64,000 nt of DNA from Nocardia testacea NBRC 100365 (GCF_000308775.1 NZ_BAGJ01000273.1:103096-167095), one strand, 5' to 3'. Positions 39,971 to 49,486 are shown, counted from the first letter of the stretch. Numbers and translations: made by a program. Notes: generated by a model not told the origin, from the letters alone.

Positions 39971-40933
39971 ATGACTTCGCGTGAAACCACCACTCTGCTG
40001 GCGCAGTTGCGTGCGATTCGCGAGCTGACCGATACCGAGATCCAGATCGCGGAAACCCGTATCGGACAGGCCCGGACCGAGGCAGTGCGCCGCGAATTGA
40101 CCCAGAACGCCGAAAACGCCCGGGCCCGTGCCGAGGCCGTCGGCGCCGCCATTCGCGAACTGGGTGGCGTACCCGAGGTGATCGGCCCCTTCCTCGGGCG
40201 GGCCACCGCCGTGGTGAAGGCGCTCATCGAACAGGCGCAGCCGTTCGACGAGGCCCTGCTGGGCGATCTCACCCTGGAACATCAGCTCCTCGACCGCGCT
40301 CGGTATGTCAAGGCCCTCGCGACGAGTGCGGGGCGCCGCGATATCGCGGCGCTGGCGCAGCGACTGATCACGGCGCACACCGCGACCGTGGACTGGCTGA
40401 GCACTGTCCTGGCCGAGGAGGCGCTCGGCGGCCCGGCCGCGCTGCGCCGCACACCGCTGCAGGCGGCGGCCGGTGCCGCCGTGAAGTTGGTCAACCTGCC
40501 CGTCACCTGGTCCGCCCGCGGGGTCGATCGCGCGCTGGACACCGTCCGCGCCACCCCGCCCGCGCTCGGCGAACTGCTGGCCCGGGGTGCGCACGCCGGC
40601 GATATCGCCGCCCGGACGCTGACCGCTTCCCGTGACGCCGCGCTCGATAGCGCCGAGCAGGTGACCCGCCGGGAAGGCGCGGGTACCGCCGCCGGGTCCT
40701 TGCATTCGGTCCGCGCGGCCACCGGTGTGCTCGAACCGGAGGAGCTGCCCATCGACGATTACGACCAGCTCAATGTGAGCCGCGCGGTGGCCGCGGTCAA
40801 AGAATTGACCGACCCGGCCGATATCCGGGCGATCGTCGCCTACGAGGAAGCGCATAAGAAGCGGCACGGTGTTGTCTCGGCGGCGCAGACCCGACTCGCG
40901 GTCATCGCCAAGGACGTGGCCGGGCTGAACTGA
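39971..40933 (+). CDS. Ferritin-like-domain protein
   Basis: 320 aa, almost entirely alpha-helical. Residues 5-140 form long helices (LLAQLRAIRELTDTEIQIAE and LGDLTLEHQLLDRARYVKAL) with an ExxH-like pair as in ferritin-like four-helix proteins. The later part contains ALDTVRATPPALGELLARG and a C-terminal helix ending VIAKDVAGLN. Proteins of this type are common in mycolate actinomycetes with unclear function. It is divergent from the lipase gene, with 157 bases between them. ATG 39971 is preceded by GGAGGAACG. Confidence 0.75.
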   Translation: MTSRETTTLLAQLRAIRELTDTEIQIAETRIGQARTEAVRRELTQNAENARARAEAVGAAIRELGGVPEVIGPFLGRATAVVKALIEQAQPFDEALLGDLTLEHQLLDRARYVKALATSAGRRDIAALAQRLITAHTATVDWLSTVLAEEALGGPAALRRTPLQAAAGAAVKLVNLPVTWSARGVDRALDTVRATPPALGELLARGAHAGDIAARTLTASRDAALDSAEQVTRREGAGTAAGSLHSVRAATGVLEPEELPIDDYDQLNVSRAVAAVKELTDPADIRAIVAYEEAHKKRHGVVSAAQTRLAVIAKDVAGLN

Positions 40934-40955
40934 CCGCTTGTGTTCGCCGCGGCGT

Positions 40956-42014
40956 TCAGCCGGCGATCGTCTCCATCCAGTCCCGCACCGCCGTCTGATA
41001 GTCGGCGGTGTTGCGGGCGAGATTCACCGAATGCCCGCTGCCGGGGAGCACGAAAGTGCGCAACCGCGCGGCCGGGGCGAAATGCGGTGCCTCGGCGGCC
41101 TGCAGGGTCGCCGTATCGGCACAGACCCGGGCGCACAGCACATCGTCGCTCCCGTTGACCACGAGCACCGGAGCGGTGATCTCCGTGGACATGGGCGGCA
41201 GCGTGGAGGTCAGCCCGTCCGGATACTCGGTCGCGGCGAACACATCCTTGGTCGCTTCGTCCACGGCGACGACCTCGGGGTCGGCGGTCGCGGGCGAATG
41301 GAACGATTTCTCGCGCGTGCCCGGCCGGGTGGTGAGATACCCACTGTCGTAACCCCGGCCGGTGAAGGCCGGATCCTGCTCGGCGGGCCGATAGGTGCTG
41401 ATGACGCCGAGCGCGCCCGCGACGTTCAGGCCGTGCGAATAGCCGGTCAGCAGCACTCCGTCGACATCGTGATGGGTGGTCGCCTCCAGCACTGCCACCC
41501 CGGAACTGAGCGAATGCCCGCCGGTGACGACCTTGCCGAAGGGCCGGGCGCCGGGGAAACCGGTGCGCAGGGCCCCGACGATCTCGTGCAGGGCCTGCGC
41601 ATCGCCGGTGGCGGTGACCGCGGTGCTGGCCGGTCGGCTGCTCGCACCGGTGCCGAGCCGGTCGATCACCAGCGTCGCGTACCCGGCGGCGTTCATGGCC
41701 CGCCGGAAATTGTAGACCTGCGGGTCGTGCGGGAAATCCCAGTAGGTGCTGTTGTAGTTGGAGCCCGGCATCAGCACCATGACGGTATCGCTGCCCCCAC
41801 CGGCCGGCGTGCACAGCGTGGTCGCCAGGGTGCCGCCGGTGCGCAACGGGAACGCGGTGGGCGCACACTGCCCCGGATCCTGGGCGCGCGCGACACCAGG
41901 GGTCAGCAGTGCGAGAACGGTTACCGCAGCGGCGGATACGCGCACCGCGATCGTGGAACCCCGCAGCTGCCGCGATCGCTGCGGACGGCCGAGCGCAAAC
42001 CTACGAGCAGTCAT
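40956..42014 (-). CDS. Exported alpha/beta hydrolase
   Basis: 352 aa. The N-terminus is a Sec-type signal peptide with an extended basic region (TARRFALGRPQRSRQLR) and hydrophobic VSAAAVTVLALLTPGVARA; cleavage is expected after ARA near 44. The nucleophile lies in GGHSLSSGV near residue 168, with the acid in VNGSDDVL and the base in GSGHSVNL. It probably acts as an esterase or lipase outside the cell. It converges with the ferritin-like gene (22 bases apart). Confidence 0.88.
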   Translation of the reverse strand: MTARRFALGRPQRSRQLRGSTIAVRVSAAAVTVLALLTPGVARAQDPGQCAPTAFPLRTGGTLATTLCTPAGGGSDTVMVLMPGSNYNSTYWDFPHDPQVYNFRRAMNAAGYATLVIDRLGTGASSRPASTAVTATGDAQALHEIVGALRTGFPGARPFGKVVTGGHSLSSGVAVLEATTHHDVDGVLLTGYSHGLNVAGALGVISTYRPAEQDPAFTGRGYDSGYLTTRPGTREKSFHSPATADPEVVAVDEATKDVFAATEYPDGLTSTLPPMSTEITAPVLVVNGSDDVLCARVCADTATLQAAEAPHFAPAARLRTFVLPGSGHSVNLARNTADYQTAVRDWMETIAG

Positions 42015-42150
42015 GTGCCCGGGACCCTAACGGGGCTTTGTTCGGCACGCAACGGATCGGTATCTCCGGAGCGGGAACCGATGGGGGAGTGCGGGCCCGG
42101 ATTCGCACGTGGACATGCCGATTCCCTATAGGGAGAGCTAGGATGCGAGC

Positions 42151-43203
42151 GTGCAGAGGCGGGCCGTCCATTTCGTCGGAAGCTTTCCGGCCGTCGATAC
42201 CGAAACCGCCATGCGGGCCATGCTCGACGCCGCCGGGCCCCACCTGCGAACCCTGCCGACCGGAGAGACCGGTCGCTACGAATTCTATATCCGCCCGATC
42301 ATCGAGGATTTGGCGGCGCAGGGTGTGCTGGAAGCGAAACGGGTCAGGGAATGGCGCAGCAGCCGGGACCGTACCCGCTACCGTGTGCCGCGGGGGAGGG
42401 CACTGACCGCCGCGGCCCTCGACCTCGGATACCGGAGGGAGACCGAAGAGGCGGTGCCGGTGTACGCGCGACTGCGCCGAGCCCGCGGGTTGTCCGGAAC
42501 GGCACTGCAGATCGGGATGCCCACCGCCTTCACCCTCGCCTTCGTCGCGCTGGGCGCGAGCGGCGTGCTGCGGCATCGCCGTGCCTTCGCCGACGCCACC
42601 GTGCGTGAGATCATCGCTGTCCGTGAACTGGCCGGACCCGAGGTCGTCATACAGCTCGAGGCCACCGCCGAACTGGTGCTGATGGCGATGGCGCAGCCGG
42701 CGCACGGCTCTGCCGACCGGGCACTGGGATTGGCCCGCGGCCCGGCGGAGCTGGCGGCCGCCGCCCCGGCCGGCACCCGGTTCGGGATCCACCTGTGTCT
42801 CGGCAGCCTGCGCAATCAGGCGCGCGCCACTCTGCGCGACACCCGTCCACTGGTGGATCTGGCCAATGCGATCGCCCGGCAGTGGCCGGCGGATCGGCCC
42901 TTGGAATTCGTGCACGCCCCGCTCGCGGCCGGTGCGATTCCGCCGCCGCCGCGTCCGGAGTTCTATGCCCCACTGGGCGATCTCGCGCTGGCCCCCGGTA
43001 CCGCTTTCTACGCGGGTCTGGTGCACGACGTACCCACGGAACAGGAACAGCTGCACGTATTGTCGGTGGTCGAGGCAGCACTGGGGCGGCCGGTGGACGG
43101 TGTCGCCTGCGCCTGCGGTCTCGGCCGTCGATCGCGACCGGTGGCCGACGCGCTCATGAGCCGCGCGGTCCGCGTCGCCGCGGAGGGAGAAGCGCGGACA
43201 TGA
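42151..43203 (+). CDS. MetE/UROD-like TIM-barrel protein, function unknown
   Basis: 350 aa. The N-terminus HFVGSFPAVDTETAMRAMLD and LPTGETGRYEFYIRP, plus later FGIHLCLGSLRNQ and FYAGLVHDVP, recall the cobalamin-independent methionine synthase/uroporphyrinogen decarboxylase superfamily (HxGSFP and LPxGE). The match is from motif memory and distant. It overlaps the DUF574-type methyltransferase by ATGA, suggesting linked methyl-transfer chemistry. GTG 42151 has AGGA upstream. Confidence 0.65.
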   Translation: MQRRAVHFVGSFPAVDTETAMRAMLDAAGPHLRTLPTGETGRYEFYIRPIIEDLAAQGVLEAKRVREWRSSRDRTRYRVPRGRALTAAALDLGYRRETEEAVPVYARLRRARGLSGTALQIGMPTAFTLAFVALGASGVLRHRRAFADATVREIIAVRELAGPEVVIQLEATAELVLMAMAQPAHGSADRALGLARGPAELAAAAPAGTRFGIHLCLGSLRNQARATLRDTRPLVDLANAIARQWPADRPLEFVHAPLAAGAIPPPPRPEFYAPLGDLALAPGTAFYAGLVHDVPTEQEQLHVLSVVEAALGRPVDGVACACGLGRRSRPVADALMSRAVRVAAEGEART

Positions 43204-44096
43204 ATTCCGACGGGGTGGCCGCGAACGGTCTCGGAGGGGCGGATGGACCGGTGCCGGAGATCGAGCGTGTGCCGCAGGGGGTGGATCCGCACGAGCCGCG
43301 TTCGGCTCGGGTATACGACTATCTGCTGGGCGGGAAGGACAACTACGACGTCGACCGCGCGCTGGCGCATCGCATCCTGACGGTAGCCCCGGAAACCAGA
43401 TCGCTGGCGTGGTTCAGCCGCAATTTCCTGCTGCAGGCGGTCCGTACGGCCGCCGCGGCCGGCGTGCGGCAATTCATCGATCTCGGTTCGGGAATCCCGA
43501 CGTCTCCCAACGTGCACGAGGTGGCGCACGAAATCCATCCCACGGCGCGGGTCGCCTACGTCGACAACGATCCGGTGGTGTTCGTGCACTGCAACGCCCT
43601 CATGGGCAGCCACCCCGGGGTTACCGCGCTGCGCGCGGACGTACGCCGTCCCGATGAACTGATCCAGCGGCTGGAAACCGAATCGGGTATCGATTTCGCG
43701 GCCCCGGTGGCGATCACGCTCGTCGGCGTGCTGCACTATGTGATGGACGAGGAGGATCCGGCCGGACTCGTCGCCCGCTATCGCGAGGTCATGGCGCCGG
43801 GCAGCTATCTGGCGTTGACCCACGGTGCCGATATCAGTCATCCCGAGATCATCGAGCGCACCTCGCAGGACACGAGGAACAGTTCCGCGCAGGTCCGTTA
43901 CCGATCGCGTGAACAGGTGACATCGTTGCTGGACGGTTTCGAGAACACCGGGCCCGGCGTGGTCCCCCTCCAGCAGTGGCTCGCCGACGATCTGCCGGAA
44001 ACGAAGCTGGTGCTCTACGGAGCCGTCGGTCGTAGACCCGCGTGCCAGGACCGTGGTGGACGCAGCGGCGGTCTTGCGGAACAGCAAGAGCGGTAA
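43200..44096 (+). CDS. DUF574/SAV2177-type SAM-dependent methyltransferase
   Basis: 298 aa. Characteristic DUF574 features are SARVYDYLLGGKDNYDVDR near residue 38, FIDLGSGIPTSPNVHEVA near 98 (SAM-binding loop) and VAYVDNDPVV near 122, followed by a late GxLALTHG region. These methyltransferases are very abundant in actinomycetes, with mostly unknown substrates. Its start overlaps the preceding MetE/UROD-like gene. Cytoplasmic. Confidence 0.9.
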   Translation: MNSDGVAANGLGGADGPVPEIERVPQGVDPHEPRSARVYDYLLGGKDNYDVDRALAHRILTVAPETRSLAWFSRNFLLQAVRTAAAAGVRQFIDLGSGIPTSPNVHEVAHEIHPTARVAYVDNDPVVFVHCNALMGSHPGVTALRADVRRPDELIQRLETESGIDFAAPVAITLVGVLHYVMDEEDPAGLVARYREVMAPGSYLALTHGADISHPEIIERTSQDTRNSSAQVRYRSREQVTSLLDGFENTGPGVVPLQQWLADDLPETKLVLYGAVGRRPACQDRGGRSGGLAEQQER

Positions 44097-44104
44097 CACA
44101 ATTG

Positions 44105-44130
44105 GATTCGGCCCGCCGGTGGGCCGAATC
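44105..44130. terminator. Hairpin between methyltransferase and dioxygenase
   Basis: GATTCGGCCC and GGGCCGAATC pair perfectly (10 bp) around a 6-base loop in the 49-base gap. It lies just after the methyltransferase stop and directly before the AGGAG of the dioxygenase, so it could be a terminator or an RNA-stability element that separates the two expression levels. Confidence 0.5.
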
Positions 44131-44145
44131 GCTCGAGGAGCAGTC

Positions 44146-45021
44146 GTGGACTCTGCGCAATCGCCGCCTCCGGTGGAGGTCATCACCTCGCTCGACGATC
44201 TTCGGGGCGATCTGGCCCGCCGCCATCCGGCCACCACCACAACCTCCGACGCGGTCGATCCGGCCGTGACCGCCGCAGATCTTTCCGCTCTCGAACGGGA
44301 CGGCTATGTCATCTGGGAGAATCTGCTCTCCCTCGATGAATGCGAACAACTGCGCGGTGCGCTCGCCCCGCTGCTCGAACGCACCGGCCGCAACACCTTC
44401 GAGGGGCAGCGGACCCGACGGGCCTACAACCTGCTGGAGAAGACGCGCGCATGCGACATGCTCGTCGAACATCCGCGGGTGCTGGCCGTGCTCGATCGGT
44501 TGTTCCTGCCGAACTATCTGCTCTCGCAATTGCAGGCGATCGATATCCACCCCGGCGAACAAGCCCAGATGCTGCACCACGACGACGGTTTCTATCCGAT
44601 CGCGCGACCCCGGCCACCGTTGAGTGCGGCGACGATGTGGGCGATCGATGCGTTCACCGACACCAACGGTGCCACGGTGGTACTGCCGGGCAGTCATCAC
44701 TGGGATTCCGCGCGCGGCCCCACCGAAGCCGATACGCGGACGGCGGTGCGGATGCCGGCCGGGTCGTGCGCCTTCTATCTCGGCACGCTCTGGCACGGCG
44801 GCGGCGCGAATCGCAGTGCCGCGGCCCGCTTGGGTGTGACCGCGCAGTACTGCGAACCCTGGCTGCGGCCGCAGGAGGCCTACACCCTGGCCACCGGCCG
44901 GGACACCGCGCGGACGGTATCGGAGAACATCCGGCGGATGCTGGGGTACAGCATCCACCCGCCGTTCATGGGTGCCGTCGACGGAATGCACCCCAAGCGG
45001 CTGCTCGAGCCACCGGGATGA
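44146..45021 (+). CDS. Phytanoyl-CoA dioxygenase-family Fe(II)/2-oxoglutarate oxygenase
   Basis: 291 aa. The jelly-roll core has the HxD iron motif in QMLHHDDGFY (H144 or H145 with D146/D147), the distal His H217 in GTLWHGGG and an Arg for 2-oxoglutarate in the NRSAAARLG segment. Relatives hydroxylate lipids, amino acids or secondary metabolites. GTG 44146 has AGGAG at optimal spacing. The gene meets the CFA-synthase-like gene tail to tail with four bases between stops. Confidence 0.88.
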   Translation: MDSAQSPPPVEVITSLDDLRGDLARRHPATTTTSDAVDPAVTAADLSALERDGYVIWENLLSLDECEQLRGALAPLLERTGRNTFEGQRTRRAYNLLEKTRACDMLVEHPRVLAVLDRLFLPNYLLSQLQAIDIHPGEQAQMLHHDDGFYPIARPRPPLSAATMWAIDAFTDTNGATVVLPGSHHWDSARGPTEADTRTAVRMPAGSCAFYLGTLWHGGGANRSAAARLGVTAQYCEPWLRPQEAYTLATGRDTARTVSENIRRMLGYSIHPPFMGAVDGMHPKRLLEPPG

Positions 45022-45025
45022 CCGA

Positions 45026-45916
45026 CTATCCGGACGCGGCGGCACTCTCCACTGTGCGCAGCACGATTCGATACAGCACCAGGTGCTGCTCGTCGAACTG
45101 ACGGATCGACGCCTCGAGATACCGCTCGTAGGCCTCGGCGACCCGCGTCCCGGCCAGCCGCTCCGCCTCGGCGCGCCGCGCGCGGAGTCGGCGCAGCCAC
45201 TCCGCGCAGGTGGTCGCATAGTCGTGGCGGTCGTTGACCACCGAACGGATTTCGAACAGTTTCTCCGACGCGTGCGCGAGTTCGGCAAGTCGCGGTGGAT
45301 CGGACTCCGGGAAGATCTCGTCGGCCAGGAAGCGCACATCGGTGATCGAGTGCTGGTCGAGCGGACGGTTGCCCTTGCCGATCGTCTGGACCACCAAGCT
45401 GCCGCCCGGACGCATCATGCTGTGGCAGTAGTCGAAGAAGGCCCGGTAGGTGGCGGTGCGTTCGCGGCGCGACAGCCCGAACCGTACGAAATGTTCGAGC
45501 GCCCCGACACAGAACACGGTGTCATAGGGGGTGTCGGGCCGATGGTCGTGCCAGTGCTCCAGACGCACCTCGGTGCGCTCCGCGCCCAGGGCGCGGACGT
45601 GCCGGTACTGGTCGCGGCTGAGCGTGAGCCCGGTGACCCGGGTCTGCGCGTACCGAGCTGTGATCGCCCGCATCAGGCTGCCCCAGCCGCAACCGATATC
45701 GAGAATCCGCTCGGTGCCGGTGAGCCGGGCTTGGTCTATCAGGTAGTCGAGCTTGCGCTGCTGCGCGCGTTCGAGATCGTCGCCGTCGGCCCACCGGGCG
45801 CATGAGTAGGTCAGGCCGGGGTCGAGCCACAGCCGGTAGAAGTCGGTGCCGATATCGTAGTGATGCTCGACCGCATCCGCCGATGCGCCCTGGTGTGCGC
45901 CGGTATCCGATGTCAT
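45026..45916 (-). CDS. Cyclopropane/mycolate-synthase-like SAM methyltransferase
   Basis: 296 aa. The Rossmann core has ILDIGCGWGSL at 71-81 (SAM site), VTGLTLSRDQYRHV (motif typical of CFA/MmaA enzymes), and the AVEHHYDIGTDFYRLWLDP start characteristic of cyclopropane-fatty-acyl-phospholipid synthases. Classical CFA synthases have an extra N-terminal domain that is absent here, as in mycolic acid synthases. It may methylate or cyclopropanate acyl chains, or act on small molecules. ATG 45916 follows GGAGGT. Confidence 0.87.
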   Translation of the reverse strand: MTSDTGAHQGASADAVEHHYDIGTDFYRLWLDPGLTYSCARWADGDDLERAQQRKLDYLIDQARLTGTERILDIGCGWGSLMRAITARYAQTRVTGLTLSRDQYRHVRALGAERTEVRLEHWHDHRPDTPYDTVFCVGALEHFVRFGLSRRERTATYRAFFDYCHSMMRPGGSLVVQTIGKGNRPLDQHSITDVRFLADEIFPESDPPRLAELAHASEKLFEIRSVVNDRHDYATTCAEWLRRLRARRAEAERLAGTRVAEAYERYLEASIRQFDEQHLVLYRIVLRTVESAAASG

Positions 45917-46551
45917 CGCGGACCTCCGAAGTTTCGTGTTGCGTCGGTTTTCCGGTAGGTGTCCGGGCCGGTCCGGTCGCTCCTTTGACGGGCTCGGCGG
46001 ATGCCCGGAGATCCCGGCGGGTGCGCGGCGTGAACCGGTCGGCCGGGTACGGGGTTCGTCCGGGGCGCCGGGAACTTGGGGGGCCGGGTGCGGGAACCGG
46101 GGCGCGGTGTCCGTGTACACCGGGTGACTCGTTCCGTAGCGGGTGCTGTTCACCGGAGCGCCGGTGGGCGGTGGGTCGGGACCGCCGGTACGGCAGACGA
46201 TCTCTCGGACGGTCTCGCGGGCTCTCCTGTTCGCGAGCCGGGAGTGTGTGGGATCGATTCGGCGCCGTAGCCGATTCTACGTGCGCACGGTCGCGCCCGT
46301 CCAGATGCCGTGGCCGCCAATTGCGTTGCGGGAGAAACTCGATCGTAGAAGGGCGGGCTCTTGCTCGGTCGATCGGGCCGCCTGCGCTCGGTCGGGTCGA
46401 TGCCCGGCTGCCCGGAGATCCACCGCCGGCCGGGCGGGGAACCGGGCCGGCCACCGATGACTTCTGTCATCTCCGCACCATGAGAAATACACGAAATTCG
46501 AGTGACTGCGCGTACTACAAATCCCGGGCCGGTCCGATGATCGTAGAAGTC
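45917..46551. other. Divergent intergenic region without a clear gene
   Basis: About 635 bases between divergently transcribed genes. No open frame shows protein-like features in either strand. The notable element is GATGAC TTCT GTCATC (46456-46471), a perfect 6-bp inverted repeat about 80 bases before the ABC ATPase, a plausible binding site for the NarL-type regulator at 49483. TTTGACGG near 45986 and other weak promoter-like words occur. Confidence 0.45.
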
Positions 46552-47535
46552 ATGACCAGCGGCTATCCCGATTCACCGCAACCGAGTGGGCGACCAGGGC
46601 ACGATATCGTCGTCGCGCGCGGTCTGCGCCGGACCTACGGCACCGGAAAGAAGGCGTTCGAAGCGGTCCGCGGTGTCGACCTACAGGTCGCCGAGGGTGA
46701 GGTGTTCGCCCTGCTCGGCACCAACGGGGCCGGCAAGACCTCGACCCTCGATATGTTGGAGGGACTGGCCGAACCTTCGGCCGGTAAGGTCGAGATCTTC
46801 GGCCTGGACCCACGTCGTGATCGTGCCCAGGTGCGGGCGCAGGTCGGCATCATGTTGCAGTCCGGGGGTCTGCCCACCGAGCTGACCGTCCGCGAGACGC
46901 TCGAGATGTGGCGGGGGACGTGCAGCAGTCCGGCAAACACCGCAACGGCTCTGGCGCAGGTCGGTCTGGTCCATCGCGCCGATGTCCGGGTCGGGTCCCT
47001 CTCCGGCGGTGAACAGCGCCGTGTCGATCTGGCCTGTGCCCTGCTCGGGCAGCCGCGGTTGCTGTTCCTCGACGAACCGACCACCGGACTCGATCCGGAG
47101 AGTCGCCGCGGGACGTGGCGACTGTTGTCCGAGCTCAAGAGTGCCGGGGTGAGTATGGTGCTGACCACGCATTATCTGGACGAGGCGGAAGCGCTGGCCG
47201 ATCGAATCGCGATCATGCACCGGGGCGAGATGGTGCGTACCGGGACCCTGCGCGAGATCGTCGACGGACATCCGGCCCGGATAGTCTTCGACCATCCGGG
47301 GCTGCCGTTGCCGAAGCTGTCCACCGTCCGCATCGAGGCACACGCCCGGATCACCGTCACCACCCACGACCTGCAGGGCGATCTGTCGGTACTGCTCGGC
47401 TGGGCGGACGGTCGGGGCGTGCGGCTGGGTGGGCTGGAGGCCCGCGCCGCGTCGCTGGAGGCGGTTTTCCTCGATATCGCCGACGATTCCGCTGCCGCGC
47501 CGACGACCGACACCGAACCGATCGGAGCCCGCTGA
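46552..47535 (+). CDS. ABC transporter ATP-binding protein (DrrA-like)
   Basis: 327 aa. Walker A GTNGAGKTST near residue 58, signature LSGGEQRR, Walker B LLFLDEPTTGLDP and switch His in TTHYLDEAEAL are intact. The C-terminal 90 residues form the extension common to drug-efflux DrrA-type ATPases. With the ABC-2 permease it forms an exporter for a lipophilic drug, lipid or peptide. ATG 46552 is preferred over ATG 46537 by ribosome-binding sequence, but both are weak. First gene of a four-gene operon. Confidence 0.9.
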   Translation: MTSGYPDSPQPSGRPGHDIVVARGLRRTYGTGKKAFEAVRGVDLQVAEGEVFALLGTNGAGKTSTLDMLEGLAEPSAGKVEIFGLDPRRDRAQVRAQVGIMLQSGGLPTELTVRETLEMWRGTCSSPANTATALAQVGLVHRADVRVGSLSGGEQRRVDLACALLGQPRLLFLDEPTTGLDPESRRGTWRLLSELKSAGVSMVLTTHYLDEAEALADRIAIMHRGEMVRTGTLREIVDGHPARIVFDHPGLPLPKLSTVRIEAHARITVTTHDLQGDLSVLLGWADGRGVRLGGLEARAASLEAVFLDIADDSAAAPTTDTEPIGAR

Positions 47536-48347
47536 TGACCACGCCCGCCGCACCCGTCCCCGGTTTCCGCCGCCGCCCACTCGCCGCGCTCGCGAAGGCC
47601 GAATACCTGCAGTTCCGGCGGAACAAAACGCTCGTCTACATGGCGACGGTCTTCCCCATCGGAATACCGGTGGCCCTCTTCTTCATCGCCCGGCGTGGCG
47701 ATACCGATGCCGCGGATCTCGCGGTGCTCACCTTCGAGATGCTGGCGCTGGTCACCCTGTTGTTCGTGCAGTACTACTCGGTACTGTCGATGGTCACCAC
47801 CCGCCGCGGGGAGGGCGTCCTGAAACGCCTGCGGACAGGTGAGGCCGCCGACTGGCAGATCCAGACCGCGCCGGCCATACCGGGGGCGGTGCTCACCCTC
47901 GCCTGCACCGCCGTCGTCTCCGCGGTCGTCTTCGGTGCGGGCGCGCCCGCACCGGTCCATCCGTTCGCGCTCGCGCTCGCTCTCGTGGGCGGGATCGTGC
48001 TGTTCTCGCTACTGGCCGTTGCAACCAGTACGTTCACCAAGAATGCCGAGGCCGCCCAGATCACCTCGCTGCCGGTGATGACGATCGCCATGCTGGGGAT
48101 GACATCGATCCGCGGGATGCTGCCGGATCGGCTCGCGGAACTGGCCGGCTGGACCCCGTTCGCGGCCGTCGCCGATCTGGTGTCCCTCGGTGTCGCCGGG
48201 AAAGCGGCTCTTGCCGACTCCGGCATCGCGCGTGATTTCGCAGGTACCCTCGCCGAGGTGGGGCGTCCGTTTGCGACACTGGCGATATGGACCGTTCTGG
48301 CGTTCGCGCTGATCCGCCGGAGCTTTCGCTGGGACGACCGCGGGTGA
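47535..48347 (+). CDS. ABC-2-type transporter permease
   Basis: 270 aa with six hydrophobic helices, for example VYMATVFPIGIPVALFFIA and FEMLALVTLLFVQYYSVLSM, typical of DrrB/YadH ABC-2 permeases. The start codon overlaps the ATPase stop by one base (TGATG), and the stop overlaps the kinase start by GTGA, so the operon is translated as a unit. Partner of the ATPase at 46552. Confidence 0.92.
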   Translation: MTTPAAPVPGFRRRPLAALAKAEYLQFRRNKTLVYMATVFPIGIPVALFFIARRGDTDAADLAVLTFEMLALVTLLFVQYYSVLSMVTTRRGEGVLKRLRTGEAADWQIQTAPAIPGAVLTLACTAVVSAVVFGAGAPAPVHPFALALALVGGIVLFSLLAVATSTFTKNAEAAQITSLPVMTIAMLGMTSIRGMLPDRLAELAGWTPFAAVADLVSLGVAGKAALADSGIARDFAGTLAEVGRPFATLAIWTVLAFALIRRSFRWDDRG

Positions 48348-49486
48348 GCCGCTGGACCGCCCGGTGGCGTGCGCTGCCGGCGGGCGCCAAGTTCCGGCTC
48401 TACACCGGGATCACCTTCCAGAGCGCGCTGGTCATGGTGGTCGTCGCCATGGCGGTCACCGTGCGCTCACCCTGGGCGGCCGCCGGAATCGTGCTCGCCG
48501 GTATGGCGGCGGTCTTCGCGGCGGAGGCGCGCGCCGAATTCGCCATAACGTCGCGGTGGTCGGCGCGGGGCCGGGTCCTGCCGGCCGCCGTTGCGACGCT
48601 GGCGGGGGTCTGGGTCGTCGCTGCAGTGGTCGCCCGGACGGAGGCCGCCGAATCCGCTGTGGTCCCGGCCCGGATGGCCGGCGTCTATGTGGCGATCCTG
48701 GCCGTGTTCTCGATCGTCTCACTGCTCCGGCACCAGTGGTGGATCCTGCTCGCGCTGAGCACGCTGACGGGACTCGTGTTCGGCTCGTCCCCGGCCACGG
48801 CGCTGGCCGGGGCCGTCGTGACCTTCGTCGCCGGGGCGTTCGTCATCGCCACGGTCTGGCTCACGATGTGGGGGCTGCGGGTCGTGGACGAGGTGGAACA
48901 CGCGAAGGTGGTCGAGGCCGAACTGCAGGTGGCGCAGGAGCGGCTGCGGTTCGCCCGGGATCTGCACGATGTGGTCGGTCGCGGATTCTCGGCGATCGCC
49001 GTGAAAAGCGAACTGGCCGGGGTGTTGTCGCGATCCGGTGACACCGACCGGGCGGCCCGGGAAATGGACGAGGTAAAAACCCTGGCCGTCGAATCGATGG
49101 GGCAGATGCGCGAACTGGTCCGGGGTTATCGCGGGATCAATCTGCTGAGTGAGGTGGCCGGTGCGCGTTCGCTGCTCGCGGCGGTCGGTTGCGAACTCGG
49201 CGTCGAGGGCGATCCCGCGGCGGTCCCGGCGCGCTTCCACGAGGTCGCGGCCTGGGTGGTCCGCGAGGGTACGACCAATATTGTCGAGCATTCCACGGCC
49301 ACGTCGGCGGCTCTCGCATTCGGCGGCGCCGGGATGTCGCTGCGCAACGATCGTCCGCGCGGTACACCCGGACCGCATTCGGGACTGCGGGGTCTCGCCG
49401 AGCGGCTCGCGGCCGTCGGCGCGCACCTCGCCGTCACCGCGACGATCAACGAGTTCGTCCTGGAGATACGCTGGGAGAAGCAATGA
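48344..49486 (+). CDS. DesK-type sensor histidine kinase
   Basis: 380 aa. Five to six transmembrane helices occupy residues 20-180 with short external loops, so it probably senses the membrane or a bound lipid or drug. H208 in ARDLHDVVGRGFSAI is the phosphorylation site (HisKA_3), followed by the HATPase region with the N-box REGTTNIVEHST and G-box SGLRGLAERL. GTG 48344 overlaps the permease stop. Pairs with the response regulator next to it. Confidence 0.91.
   Translation: MSRWTARWRALPAGAKFRLYTGITFQSALVMVVVAMAVTVRSPWAAAGIVLAGMAAVFAAEARAEFAITSRWSARGRVLPAAVATLAGVWVVAAVVARTEAAESAVVPARMAGVYVAILAVFSIVSLLRHQWWILLALSTLTGLVFGSSPATALAGAVVTFVAGAFVIATVWLTMWGLRVVDEVEHAKVVEAELQVAQERLRFARDLHDVVGRGFSAIAVKSELAGVLSRSGDTDRAAREMDEVKTLAVESMGQMRELVRGYRGINLLSEVAGARSLLAAVGCELGVEGDPAAVPARFHEVAAWVVREGTTNIVEHSTATSAALAFGGAGMSLRNDRPRGTPGPHSGLRGLAERLAAVGAHLAVTATINEFVLEIRWEKQ

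Noticed and set aside
39814..40272. N-terminal extension of the lipase frame up to 40272
   Set aside because: The extension runs through the divergent ferritin-like gene and is Arg/Ser-rich; TTG 39813 has a strong ribosome-binding site.
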